From Paenibacillus xylanexedens (GTDB taxonomy: Bacteria > Bacillota > Bacilli > Paenibacillales > Paenibacillaceae), in contig NZ_VEBF01000001.1 of NCBI RefSeq assembly GCF_007676705.1, forward strand, positions 1,860,001 through 1,924,000: a stretch of 64,000 nucleotides of DNA, given 5' to 3'. Shown here in pieces: positions 9,774 through 17,622 of this stretch. A model generated the notes under the pieces. It saw nothing but the letters and a program-made list of their open reading frames with translations, did no database searches and was not told where the DNA came from. The translations under genes and the position numbers were made by a program. Within the stretch, counting starts at the first letter, position 1. Each line of letters begins with the position of its first letter.

Positions 9774-10721
9774 ATGCGAAGAGAATGGTTAGATCCGTTT
9801 AGATCCGATCTGGAGGCCGTGTTCGCTTCAGCGGAAGAACTCGTACGAAAATATCCCGAGCCCCTATCAGGATATGGATTGGAACAACTCCATTCGGTCA
9901 ATCCCCTGTTACGAGATTCGGGGCACAGTTATATCGGGTATATCATTCCACTCTGGATGCAACATTCGGATGGACTATCCCGTGAGCACGCACACCAATT
10001 GAGTACAGCCTGCCTCATTCACATGTTATATTTCCTGAATCAGGACGATGTGATGGATGAACAGCCTGAGAATGCCACACGGAAGTTATCCCTGGGTAAT
10101 CTATACTACATGGATGCACTTCAATCCTACTCGGAGTTATTCGAACCCACCTCCACATTTTGGATCTATTTCAGACAATACGTCGTGGATTGGGCTGTTA
10201 GCGTTACGGGTGAGCATTTCATTGACTATTTTCAACATAATCCCTTGCTGATTGCGCAGAAAGCTGCCCCTCTGCTCATTGGCGCTACTGGTGCACTCCT
10301 TCTGCTGGAACAATCAGACCAGATGAACCCGGTGTGCTCTGCCATCAACATTACACTCATGACACTCCAGATGACTGATGACTTCACAGACACGCAACAA
10401 GATGCTGTGCATGGAAACTACAACAGCTACCTCTCCCACATATCCGCAGCACTGAATCATAACTATCCAGATCATCCTCTAAGTGAACGTATACATGACA
10501 ATGTATACAATACACAACTCATGAACTCATACGTAGACATTGCTAATCACTATAATCGTACATTAACATCTTCTAACTTGGGCATATCGCACCTTGAAGC
10601 GTTCAATTCTTATTTATGCAGCACTTTGGTACAAGCTGTTCAGGAGATTACACAACGAAAAAAAAGGCTCCTCCAAGGCGGGTTTCATTACTGGATCAGC
10701 GATCAACAGCTGGAATCCTGA
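9774..10721 (+). CDS. ComQ-like class I isoprenoid-synthase-fold protein, probable peptide prenyltransferase
   Basis: 315-residue, all-helical protein with two aspartate-rich motifs of the trans-isoprenyl-diphosphate synthase type: DDVMD at 91-95 and DDFTD at 202-206. Between them lie a GEHFIDYF segment and a small-residue helix (LLIGATGALLLL) that correspond in order to features of Bacillus ComQ, the enzyme that prenylates a tryptophan of the ComX pheromone. It ends 55 nt before a gene for an NHLP-leader peptide whose core contains Trp, which supports a peptide-modifying role. Alternatives are a prenyl diphosphate synthase or a terpene cyclase, but no other terpenoid gene is near. Start: ATG at 9774 with AGGAAGGA about 12 nt upstream. 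A MITE-like element ends about 48 nt upstream. Confidence 0.75.
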   Translation: MRREWLDPFRSDLEAVFASAEELVRKYPEPLSGYGLEQLHSVNPLLRDSGHSYIGYIIPLWMQHSDGLSREHAHQLSTACLIHMLYFLNQDDVMDEQPENATRKLSLGNLYYMDALQSYSELFEPTSTFWIYFRQYVVDWAVSVTGEHFIDYFQHNPLLIAQKAAPLLIGATGALLLLEQSDQMNPVCSAINITLMTLQMTDDFTDTQQDAVHGNYNSYLSHISAALNHNYPDHPLSERIHDNVYNTQLMNSYVDIANHYNRTLTSSNLGISHLEAFNSYLCSTLVQAVQEITQRKKRLLQGGFHYWISDQQLES

Positions 10722-10776
10722 GCATCAGGGATGAAGCTGATTCGGTTTAATTTTAAATATGAAGGGAATGTTGACG

Positions 10777-11019
10777 ATGATGGTATCAGAGAAAACGTTG
10801 CATGAGGATATTATTGAAAAGGCTTGGAGCGACGAGCACTTCAGACAACAATTGCACTCCAATCCGAAGCAAGCGCTTCGTGAAGCATTCGGCATCGTAA
10901 TCCCGGAACACATTAAGGTACGTACCGTTGAGGAACAGCAGAATGACTATGTTCTTGTCATACCTCCCAATCCTTCCAAGGTAAATTATGATGTGAATTG
11001 TGGACCTTGGAGAAGCTAA
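10777..11019 (+). CDS. RiPP precursor with NHLP (nitrile-hydratase-like) leader and short Cys/Trp core
   Basis: 80-residue peptide. Residues 9-66 match the NHLP leader family: IIEKAWSDEHFRQQL, NPKQALREAFGIVIPE, IKVRTVEEQQNDYVLVIPP. The remaining C-terminus, residues 67-80 (SKVNYDVNCGPWRS), is the candidate core, with Cys75 and Trp78. Among four clustered in-frame starts (10759, 10768, 10777, 10780), 10777 is favoured because GAAGGGA at 10761-10767 is about 9 nt upstream. It lies directly behind the ComQ-like gene and probably shares its transcript. No radical-SAM, YcaO, lanthionine or flavin maturase, peptidase or ABC exporter gene flanks it. The modification is therefore inferred to be prenylation or one made by unlinked enzymes. 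Confidence 0.82.
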   Translation: MMVSEKTLHEDIIEKAWSDEHFRQQLHSNPKQALREAFGIVIPEHIKVRTVEEQQNDYVLVIPPNPSKVNYDVNCGPWRS

Positions 11020-11064
11020 ATCGGGTAAGTTAACTTTGTAGTGCAAGAAGTCAGGGGTAGGAAC

Positions 11065-11130
11065 AAAAAAAAGCCGCTGTATCCTTCTGTGAGTTCGTCA
11101 TTCGACGAACTCGGCAAAAGATACAACCGC
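11065..11130 (-). terminator. Intrinsic terminator of the histidine kinase gene, 5' arm inside the coding region
   Basis: On the minus strand a nested hairpin pairs AAGCGGTTGTATC with GATACAGCGGCTT (three mismatches) around a perfect inner stem GAGTTCGTC/GACGAACTC, followed by a run of Ts. The upstream arm is the last 11 codons of the kinase gene. An outer 13-bp inverted repeat (11053-11065 and 11134-11146) lengthens the palindrome to 94 nt. The plus-strand precursor transcript would also fold here. Confidence 0.8.
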
Positions 11131-12996
11131 TTCTGTTCCTACCCCTTTGGTGCTTGTAAAACTGATCTGCCCTTGCATCGCTTCTACAATTCGAAAAGTA
11201 ACCATCATGCCCAGACCTGTGCCTTTAATTTTATTGGAGAAATAAGGCTCGCCCAACCGGGAGAGTGCTTCCTCGTCCATCCCTTCTCCGTTATCCCTGA
11301 CATGCACTTTGATGATCCCATCCTGCTTATACGCCCAGATATCAATCTGGCCTTGTCCTTGCAGGGCTTCGATACTGTTCTTGATAATATTGATAAAAGC
11401 CTGTTTGAACTTCGAGGAATTGCCCCGAATATACAGATCTGGCGGAATGTCCGTTGTGATCTTGCCACCCTCCAGATTAGCCATCGGTACAAGAATACCT
11501 TCAATATGATTGAATTCATCCGAGATATTGAGCGAGATGATATGGTCAAACTCAGGTTTGGCAAAGGTAAGAAAGTCCGTTATGATGCCGGAAGCCCGAT
11601 CAAGTTCCTCCAGTGCAATTCGAACATATCCCTTATTTTTGTTATCTTCCTGTTCTGTCATAAGCTGCAAGAACCCTCTTGTCACCTGAAGCGGATTACG
11701 CACTTCATGGGCAACGGAAGCAGCCAGTTCACTAATAATCTCCATCTTCTCGGATCGCTGCAACTCATTGTTAAATAATTCCAGTTCCTTGGAGTACTCT
11801 AGAACTTTGGTATGTTTTTCGGCAAAGCGACTTCCGAGAATGGCAATTAACGAGATCACAAATGCAACCATCGACCATTTCCACCATAACAGATGATACG
11901 AACCATTCCGCTGATAGTACCATAACAGTTCAGCCACACTAATCAGGGCAAATGTACCGAATCCTGTCGCAAGCAGCATCGCTTCCCGGTTTCGTTGTAG
12001 CGCTTTGGCGATAGTGCCCACTAACAGGATCGTCAGCAGAATGACCAGCACCATGCCAACTACACGCTGTACGAGCAGATTGTAGAGCACATCCCATTGC
12101 CCGCCTGAAATAACATAGATAAATAGAGAGAATACGGCGACAACTGAATATATGAATAGTATTTTTCGCAGTTTGGTGAAGATTCCATGCAGTCCTGGCC
12201 CTATAATCTGTTCGAAGAAATAACAGAGCGCTGGCATACCCAACAGCATTGCCAGATCAAAGACTACGGAATACAGGTCACCATTCACCTGATAGAACGT
12301 ATACAAAAATTGCGAGTACGTGATGATCATCGTGCCGATGGACCCCATCACGATGCATAGTGAGATCCACAATCCCTTGTGGAATTTGCCTAGAAAGAAC
12401 GTACAACTCAGCATCGTAAGGGCTGTGAAGACAAAGGTCGCGCCCAAGATTACATCAATAAGCCCATTATGAATATATTTCTCCTGTAACATGACATAAG
12501 GCCCAACCTGAATGGTGCCTTGTACGCCCAGACGGCCTTTTTCATTTTGCGACCATACATAGAGCGTGTCACCTGAATTTTCGTTGGATAAGGGCAGCAA
12601 CACAGCATTATTATCATAATTGTAATGGTAGTTCTCGTAGACCTTGCGGTACTCCAGATAGATAACAATATGATTGCCTTTGATGTTCTCAAATCGAATG
12701 GCTGAGCTTTCCTCACTCAATTCAGGGATGGTCAGGCGAGTCCATAAGGAACTCGATCGATCTGTATTGCTGTACTCTAACTTATCGACGCCTTGCTTTT
12801 CCCATATCTCGTCTGCTCCCTTAACCTCACTGATGAACCCTTGATCGTCAACATTCCCCCACTTTACTTCCCATCCTGTAATGGATACAGGCTGCTGAAC
12901 CTCTCCTGTAGTTGCAAAAACTATCCCATGCGGCATGCATAGAATAATCATTACACTCATCCATAAGATGATGATAGCTTTGGGCACATTTTTCAT
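11098..12996 (-). CDS. Membrane histidine kinase with 7TMR-DISM-like sensor
   Basis: Sensor kinase of 632 residues. A signal-like N-terminal helix (about 8-29) precedes an extracellular beta-rich domain (about 35-170), then about seven TM helices (about 178-388), a coiled linker, and a HisKA domain with phospho-acceptor His430 in ASVAHEVRNPLQV. The HATPase domain carries the N box (INIIKNSIEAL), G1 (DNGEGMDEEA) and G2 (KGTGLGMM). The layout fits 7TMR-DISM receptors and resembles sporulation-type kinases in its catalytic part. No response regulator gene is adjacent, so it is an orphan, perhaps feeding a phosphorelay. The start is ATG 12994-12996 with GAGGTG upstream (13004-13009). It converges on the RiPP-like pair; a receptor role for that peptide is speculation. 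Confidence 0.9.
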   Translation of the reverse strand: MKNVPKAIIILWMSVMIILCMPHGIVFATTGEVQQPVSITGWEVKWGNVDDQGFISEVKGADEIWEKQGVDKLEYSNTDRSSSLWTRLTIPELSEESSAIRFENIKGNHIVIYLEYRKVYENYHYNYDNNAVLLPLSNENSGDTLYVWSQNEKGRLGVQGTIQVGPYVMLQEKYIHNGLIDVILGATFVFTALTMLSCTFFLGKFHKGLWISLCIVMGSIGTMIITYSQFLYTFYQVNGDLYSVVFDLAMLLGMPALCYFFEQIIGPGLHGIFTKLRKILFIYSVVAVFSLFIYVISGGQWDVLYNLLVQRVVGMVLVILLTILLVGTIAKALQRNREAMLLATGFGTFALISVAELLWYYQRNGSYHLLWWKWSMVAFVISLIAILGSRFAEKHTKVLEYSKELELFNNELQRSEKMEIISELAASVAHEVRNPLQVTRGFLQLMTEQEDNKNKGYVRIALEELDRASGIITDFLTFAKPEFDHIISLNISDEFNHIEGILVPMANLEGGKITTDIPPDLYIRGNSSKFKQAFINIIKNSIEALQGQGQIDIWAYKQDGIIKVHVRDNGEGMDEEALSRLGEPYFSNKIKGTGLGMMVTFRIVEAMQGQISFTSTKGVGTEAVVSFAEFVE

Positions 12997-13149
12997 TCAC
13001 AGCACCTCAAAGTGTTTATTTTCCTTATATTAGAATCTCTCATCTATCATTCGCCACACTTTGTCACGTCACCTTCTTGAGATAAAATGAAATTTCACAT
13101 TTAAGTCGATTTATAGTCTTATTTCCATTTTATTGTTAAAATCATCCGG

Positions 13150-13431
13150 TTAATCGCGGAGATCTTCGAACTGATTCACTATCATTTCACGTTCTTTTTG
13201 TTCAACTTGACTGCGGAATTCAAGCCACTGCTCTGTTTCCTCATCATCATAGATGGTCCATATATCGAAAAAAAGGAAATCACGCAGCTGGACAACTTGT
13301 CCAGACCATATACCGCCTACCCAAAACAAACCATCCGGACGACGGATAACGGTACGGGAGAACCCGGGTGTGGACGCCTTTTGCCCGATACGAATACGTG
13401 TGATCATATTGCCCAATGTGAACCAGTCCAC
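13150..13431 (-). CDS. Small hypothetical protein
   Basis: 93-residue protein not recognised. It starts with GTG at 13429-13431 behind GGAGGG (about 13439-13444). The C-terminal half is charged and probably helical (DDEETEQWLEFRSQVEQKER), and the N-terminal half is beta-like with several aromatic residues. No signal peptide or TM helix is seen. It faces away from the small-protein genes at 13576-14467. Confidence 0.55.
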   Translation of the reverse strand: MDWFTLGNMITRIRIGQKASTPGFSRTVIRRPDGLFWVGGIWSGQVVQLRDFLFFDIWTIYDDEETEQWLEFRSQVEQKEREMIVNQFEDLRD

Positions 13432-13575
13432 ATGAATCCCTCCCTTACATATTCATGCTTCATCATAACATAGGCAAAACATGAAAAGCTGCAAAAACGG
13501 TCGCTGCGATTCAATCCTTTCCTTCGGGTGTAATGGTTTCTCAAAGCAATCACACACCCTAAGGAGATGATTTCA

Positions 13576-13737
13576 ATGAATGAGCCACATCGTACAGTTG
13601 AGGTAGAACATAAGGATGTCCAGCATAAATCGGATTCAAGTAAGGTCGCTTCCACATTTATTAAATATGCCGCGTATATCATTATCTTTTTTGGATTTTT
13701 ATACTTCTTGGTCAAGTATGTATTTCCCAAATTCTAA
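13576..13737 (+). CDS. Small tail-anchored membrane protein
   Basis: 53-residue protein read directly from the sequence. It has a polar, charged N-terminus (MNEPHRTVEVEHKDVQHKSD) followed by one hydrophobic segment (YAAYIIIFFGFLYFLVKYVF), which predicts a single C-terminal TM helix. The ribosome site AAGGAGATGA (13561-13570) at ideal spacing makes the start convincing. Function unknown. It is the first of three small genes on this strand (13576-14467). Confidence 0.7.
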   Translation: MNEPHRTVEVEHKDVQHKSDSSKVASTFIKYAAYIIIFFGFLYFLVKYVFPKF

Positions 13738-13858
13738 GGCATTCATATCGTAGTGGACACCCGGAGATAATAACCTTTGCAAGATTACAATACAGCGCTT
13801 TGGGTAACTACGGGGTAATAAGCTTTTGGGCAACTCAAAATGAAAGGAAGTGTTACTC

Positions 13859-14230
13859 ATGTCTGACAAACCAATCAGTAACGAAGAAAGTGACCGCTAC
13901 TACGACCGTTATCAGAGGTCCCGCGATATTCCACCAGAGACGGAAGTTCCGAAAGGTGATATGGATACATTTGACGAGGTTTCCGGCAGACGGATTGTCA
14001 CGGAAGATTCGAATCTGCCACCGGTAGCAGCAACGGCTGTGGACGAGCCGGAATTGGATTCACGTTTGGCTGAGACGCCGCTGGAATCCGTACCCGATGC
14101 AGATCTGCTGCAACCGAACAGCCCGGTTGATCCTGCTGCACCTGATCCAGATGCATTGCATGGTACGGATCTGCTCAATGGCGCTGGTGCAGACGCCAAA
14201 CCGGAGAACGACATTCCACCACGACGCTAA
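13859..14230 (+). CDS. Acidic, proline-rich, probably disordered small protein
   Basis: 123 residues from the ATG at 13859, behind AAAGGAAGTG. The N-terminus is charged (MSDKPISNEESDRYYDRYQR) and the rest is rich in Asp, Glu, Pro and Ala with no hydrophobic core, suggesting intrinsic disorder. Not recognised; no function is assigned. It forms a likely unit with the acidic gene 40 nt downstream. Confidence 0.65.
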   Translation: MSDKPISNEESDRYYDRYQRSRDIPPETEVPKGDMDTFDEVSGRRIVTEDSNLPPVAATAVDEPELDSRLAETPLESVPDADLLQPNSPVDPAAPDPDALHGTDLLNGAGADAKPENDIPPRR

Positions 14231-14269
14231 TAGTTGTAATGACATCCTGAACAAGGAGGTGCATACACG

Positions 14270-14467
14270 ATGAAAGATGAACGCAAAGAGCATGAGCACG
14301 AACCGGATAATCTGGTAACGGAACGGGATATTGATCCAGACTTCGGGCTCTTCACAGAAGATTCTTTTCCAGATGCGCTTGAGGACGAGGATCAGCGTGA
14401 TGCTGTTGAACATGCCATTCCCAAAGAGAAGACTTCCCGTAGGCCCTCTTCGGATGACCATCCCTAG
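14270..14467 (+). CDS. Very acidic small protein
   Basis: 65 residues dominated by Asp, Glu and Lys (MKDERKEHEHEPDNLVTERD), no hydrophobic segment, so probably disordered. A strong AAGGAGGTG ribosome site lies upstream and a terminator follows the stop. Function unknown. Confidence 0.65.
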   Translation: MKDERKEHEHEPDNLVTERDIDPDFGLFTEDSFPDALEDEDQRDAVEHAIPKEKTSRRPSSDDHP

Positions 14468-14474
14468 TAGACTT

Positions 14475-14515
14475 AAAAAAGATGACGTCTGTAACTTCAC
14501 AGCGTCATCTTTTTT
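14475..14515. terminator. Bidirectional intrinsic terminator
   Basis: Arms AAAAAAGATGACG / CGTCATCTTTTTT between convergent genes; A-rich before and T-rich after, so usable in both directions. Confidence 0.9.
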
Positions 14516-14553
14516 CGTTACCCTTCAGTCCACTTTCTGTACGCAATTCAGCG

Positions 14554-15768
14554 TCACCGCTTTGCAGCAACCTTACCTGTTCCAGGCAGCTTGTGATCCA
14601 ATCCAGACCACTTCGCTACAATTGCAGTGATTAACAATGCAACTCCGTTAATGATAAAAATCCAGCGAATCGGCAGCCAACCACCGAGAACACCACCAAT
14701 GATCGGCCCCGCCATCGTCCCAATTTGGGCAGCAGACTGATTCAAGCTAAATGCCCTTCCCCTGAAACTCGATGCGGTAGCCTGCACAATCATGGCGTTA
14801 ATTGCCGGAAATACAGCTGCAAAAAATAAACCATACACAAACCGCAATATGCCAAATCCGATATACCCTGTTGTGAAGAACTGCAGAAGGTTCCCTACAG
14901 CCCCGCCAACCAGTCCAATGATCAGCACTTTACCATATCCAATCCTTGAACCAATCTTGCCCCAGCGCGGTGCCATGATGACTGTTGCTACACCTACCGC
15001 CGAGAAAATAATACCCGAGCTGAGTGAGGCACGATCAGGTTGCACACCCATCTCCATCACATAGACCGTCAATAATGGCTCCAGAATCATGACCGAGAAT
15101 GTACATATGCCCATCATGCCAAGCACAGTCATAAACAACCGATTCGCTCGCGCTTCACGTATATCATCCATGACGTGGGAACGTGCCTTGTTCCGGTTAA
15201 AGTTTTCCTCTTTCACCCAGAAGGTTGCAATGATCGCAGAGACCAGCACCACAATGGCCGAAAACAAAAATGCATTCCGGTTGCCATAATAGTGGCTCAC
15301 CACGCCACCGATTAACGGTCCAATAATACCACCTGTAGCTCCCGCAGTAGACATAATGCCCAGTGCATACCCTGTCTTCTCTTCCGGTGTATTCGTGCCT
15401 ACCAGGGCAATCGCTGCTGGAACAAACCCTGCAAGCAGACCCTGGAACAATCGAACAACAATCAGTGAATAGGGGTCCTGCACGAAGTAATTAATTAAAT
15501 ACAAGACGGCAAGACTATATCCCGACCGGATGAGCATGGGCTTACGTCCGTATTTGTCAGCCAGTGACCCCCAGAAAGGAGACACGAGAGCACTCGCCAG
15601 AAACGTAATACCGAAGGCCAATCCTGACCATAACTCCAAATGATCACGAACCCCCAGATCAGCACTTAGAAACAGGGGCAAAAAAGGAATCGAGATCGAA
15701 TAAGCGGTGCTGCAAAAAAATACACCAATCCACAATATCACCAAATTGCGCTTCCACGAGAAGTTCAT
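14554..15768 (-). CDS. MFS drug:H+ antiporter (DHA1 family)
   Basis: 404-residue, 12-TM major facilitator transporter. The loop 2-3 motif A is clear (GSLADKYGRKPMLIRSG), and motif C-like glycines occur in helix 5 (GATGGIIGPLIGGVVSHYYG). Overall it resembles MdtG/NorA-type multidrug exporters of Firmicutes; the substrate cannot be told. The ATG at 15766-15768 is preferred over a GTG two codons upstream because the GGAAAGGA site then sits at normal spacing. It appears monocistronic. Confidence 0.9.
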   Translation of the reverse strand: MNFSWKRNLVILWIGVFFCSTAYSISIPFLPLFLSADLGVRDHLELWSGLAFGITFLASALVSPFWGSLADKYGRKPMLIRSGYSLAVLYLINYFVQDPYSLIVVRLFQGLLAGFVPAAIALVGTNTPEEKTGYALGIMSTAGATGGIIGPLIGGVVSHYYGNRNAFLFSAIVVLVSAIIATFWVKEENFNRNKARSHVMDDIREARANRLFMTVLGMMGICTFSVMILEPLLTVYVMEMGVQPDRASLSSGIIFSAVGVATVIMAPRWGKIGSRIGYGKVLIIGLVGGAVGNLLQFFTTGYIGFGILRFVYGLFFAAVFPAINAMIVQATASSFRGRAFSLNQSAAQIGTMAGPIIGGVLGGWLPIRWIFIINGVALLITAIVAKWSGLDHKLPGTGKVAAKR

Positions 15769-16022
15769 GCCCACACGTCCTTTCCGTTACTGACGCCGGG
15801 ACTGCCGTGTATTGGAGCGGACGGAACAGACCCGTACGTCCCCGATGCGGAAGCATTTTCCTTATTTTACACCCATGATTCCATGAAGACCATCCCTTGT
15901 TCACCACAACCACATGTACTGCATTGCCATCCTGTCCACAAAAACGGTATGATAGTTGGGTAAATATCCAAATAAGATTTGGAGAAAATATATCATGCAG
16001 AGATGCAAGGGGGAACATTTTC

Positions 16023-16673
16023 ATGTCTTTACGGTGGAAAAAAAACACAGTAGTTTCGCTGGTACTCGCGATGCTGCTTATCGTCATTAGTGGTTGTGGA
16101 CGCCCTTCGAGCGGGGCTACGGAAACACCAGCTCCAGTTGAACCAACAGGTCCCAATCCGGTAGCTACTATTGAAATGGCAGATGGACAGAAGATCGTCA
16201 TTGAGCTATATCCGGAAATTGCACCCAATACGGTGAACAATTTTATTTCACTAGCGAATCAGGGTTTCTATGACGGCCTGATCTTTCACCGTGTCATTCC
16301 GGGCTTCATGATTCAGGGTGGTGATCCAGATGGGAAAGGTTCGGGCGGCCCGGGATACACGATTAAGGGTGAATTTACATCCAACGGTCACAAAAACCAC
16401 CTGAATCATACTCGCGGAGTTATTTCCATGGCGCGTACAGATAATTTGGACTCGGCAGGCTCCCAGTTCTTCATCATGTTAGCTGACGCGGATCATCTGG
16501 ATAATGCCTATGCTTCCTTCGGTAAAGTAACGGAAGGCATGGAAGTCGTTGATGGTATTGCAGCTCAGAAAATAGGCAATATAAAAGACAAACCCGATAC
16601 CGATCAAGTTATGAAAAAAGTTACGGTAGATACCCATGGTCTGGAGTATCCAGAGCCGGTAAAAATGCCTTAA
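16023..16673 (+). CDS. Lipoprotein cyclophilin-type peptidyl-prolyl cis-trans isomerase
   Basis: 216-residue membrane-anchored foldase outside the cytoplasmic membrane. The lipobox LIVISGC gives lipidation on Cys about residue 24, followed by a Pro/Thr-rich linker and a cyclophilin domain. Active-site motifs are FHRVIPGFMIQGGDP (catalytic Arg) and SAGSQFFIML. Short bacterial cyclophilins lack the usual Trp of eukaryotic enzymes, as here. The ATG at 16023 is chosen because AAGGGGGA precedes it and it starts the signal peptide; a longer open frame upstream has no such support. Confidence 0.93.
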   Translation: MSLRWKKNTVVSLVLAMLLIVISGCGRPSSGATETPAPVEPTGPNPVATIEMADGQKIVIELYPEIAPNTVNNFISLANQGFYDGLIFHRVIPGFMIQGGDPDGKGSGGPGYTIKGEFTSNGHKNHLNHTRGVISMARTDNLDSAGSQFFIMLADADHLDNAYASFGKVTEGMEVVDGIAAQKIGNIKDKPDTDQVMKKVTVDTHGLEYPEPVKMP

Positions 16674-16740
16674 TCAACATCCCTACCTATTGGATAAAAA
16701 TCCAAGGCCCAAAGCTTGCTTTGAACTGTTCAAACAAACA

Positions 16741-16779
16741 AAAGCTCTGTCCTATGCGAATGTCGCAAGGCAGAGCTTT
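16741..16779. terminator. Intrinsic terminator between convergent genes
   Basis: Arms AAAGCTCTGtCC / GGcAGAGCTTT; flanked by T-rich sequence mainly in the minus direction. Confidence 0.7.
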
Positions 16780-16839
16780 ATTTAATGATAACGGTTACAT
16801 AATTGACTTTATAAAAAATGACCTCTTCCGGCATCATCC

Positions 16840-17022
16840 TCAATACATCCATCCCATCAAACGCAACCAGCCGATAATCGCAATCCATAACGGGCAGCTG
16901 AAGGCAACGCCCCATGCAAGCCCTTTCAGTAAACCACGGTTTACTTCCACGAACAACGACTCCTTTCTCCAGGGAATAGTCGCAGTATCGGTAATAGTAT
17001 ATGATTTTATACCCGTTTTCAT
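16840..17022 (-). CDS. Small single-TM membrane protein
   Basis: 60-residue protein whose C-terminal half is one hydrophobic helix (GVAFSCPLWIAIIGWLRLMG) after an amphipathic N-terminus. GAGGG lies 11 nt before the ATG at 17020-17022. An overlapping 83-residue frame (16778-17029) lacks such structure and is judged less likely. Function unknown. Confidence 0.55.
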   Translation of the reverse strand: MKTGIKSYTITDTATIPWRKESLFVEVNRGLLKGLAWGVAFSCPLWIAIIGWLRLMGWMY

Positions 17023-17150
17023 TCGTCACGCAACCCTCGTTTTCCTGCTTTTGTTCCGCAGATTCATGGAATGCTTTACGGGAACCTGATATACTATGAC
17101 TACTGTACGATAAATGGAACCTGATTCATGTTTGGAAAGGAGATTTTCCT

Positions 17151-17414
17151 ATGGCAAAATCCAAAAAACGCACGCCTGCTCCCAAAGCAGCAGTAGCACA
17201 GGATAAACCCACAACACTGAAGGATCTGCTTAGCAGTGATGTGCTGGAGAAGCTGAAAGCTCAGGCGGATGAAGCCAAGGCTGCCGAAGCGGCTCTTAAA
17301 GAGCAGGAACGTCAGCAGGCAGAAGAAGCTCGCCAAGCGGAGCAGAAGCGCCGGGATAACGATTTCGAATATTTGCTCAATAACAGCGCAATGGACTGGA
17401 AGAAACATAAGTAA
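17151..17414 (+). CDS. YqkE-like (DUF3886) charged coiled-coil protein
   Basis: 87 residues with a basic, Ala/Pro-rich start (MAKSKKRTPAPKAAV), a long helical region rich in Lys, Glu, Ala and Gln, and the conserved end (DFEYLLNNSAMDWKKHK) typical of the DUF3886/YqkE family of Bacillales. The family function is unknown. A GGAAAGGAG ribosome site precedes the ATG and a terminator follows. Confidence 0.8.
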   Translation: MAKSKKRTPAPKAAVAQDKPTTLKDLLSSDVLEKLKAQADEAKAAEAALKEQERQQAEEARQAEQKRRDNDFEYLLNNSAMDWKKHK

Positions 17415-17501
17415 GTATCGGGCATGACCTCAATGAGTTTCCCACCATTCACATGCCAAAATAAGTTCACAGCAGACAGATGATGAAGATGATCTGTTCC
17501 A

Positions 17502-17533
17502 GAACAGGGCCGCGTTGCGGTCCTGTTCTTTTT
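17502..17533 (+). terminator. Intrinsic terminator
   Basis: Stem GAACAGGGCCGC / GCGGTCCTGTTC (one mismatch), three-base loop, then T run. Confidence 0.9.
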
Positions 17534-17622
17534 GATATATACACATATGATTCACGCGTCTTGAGCCGGGTATGTTAGAAGTAGAGCGTACAACGATAAT
17601 CTAACTCATGGAGGGATCAGAG

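Noticed and set aside
9774..10721. Terpene cyclase for a small-molecule terpenoid
   Set aside because: The two DDxxD motifs would allow it, but the second motif is DDxxD rather than the NSE/DTE triad of cyclases, and the gene is paired with a peptide precursor. It is kept only as an alternative.
11041..11778. Plus-strand ORF of 245 codons opposite the histidine kinase
   Set aside because: It is antisense to the conserved HisKA and HATPase motifs, begins in a hairpin region, and has no recognisable domain.
16778..17029. 83-codon minus-strand ORF overlapping the 60-residue membrane protein
   Set aside because: It has no hydrophobic pattern or family likeness and begins with GTG; the overlapping frame gives a convincing TM helix.
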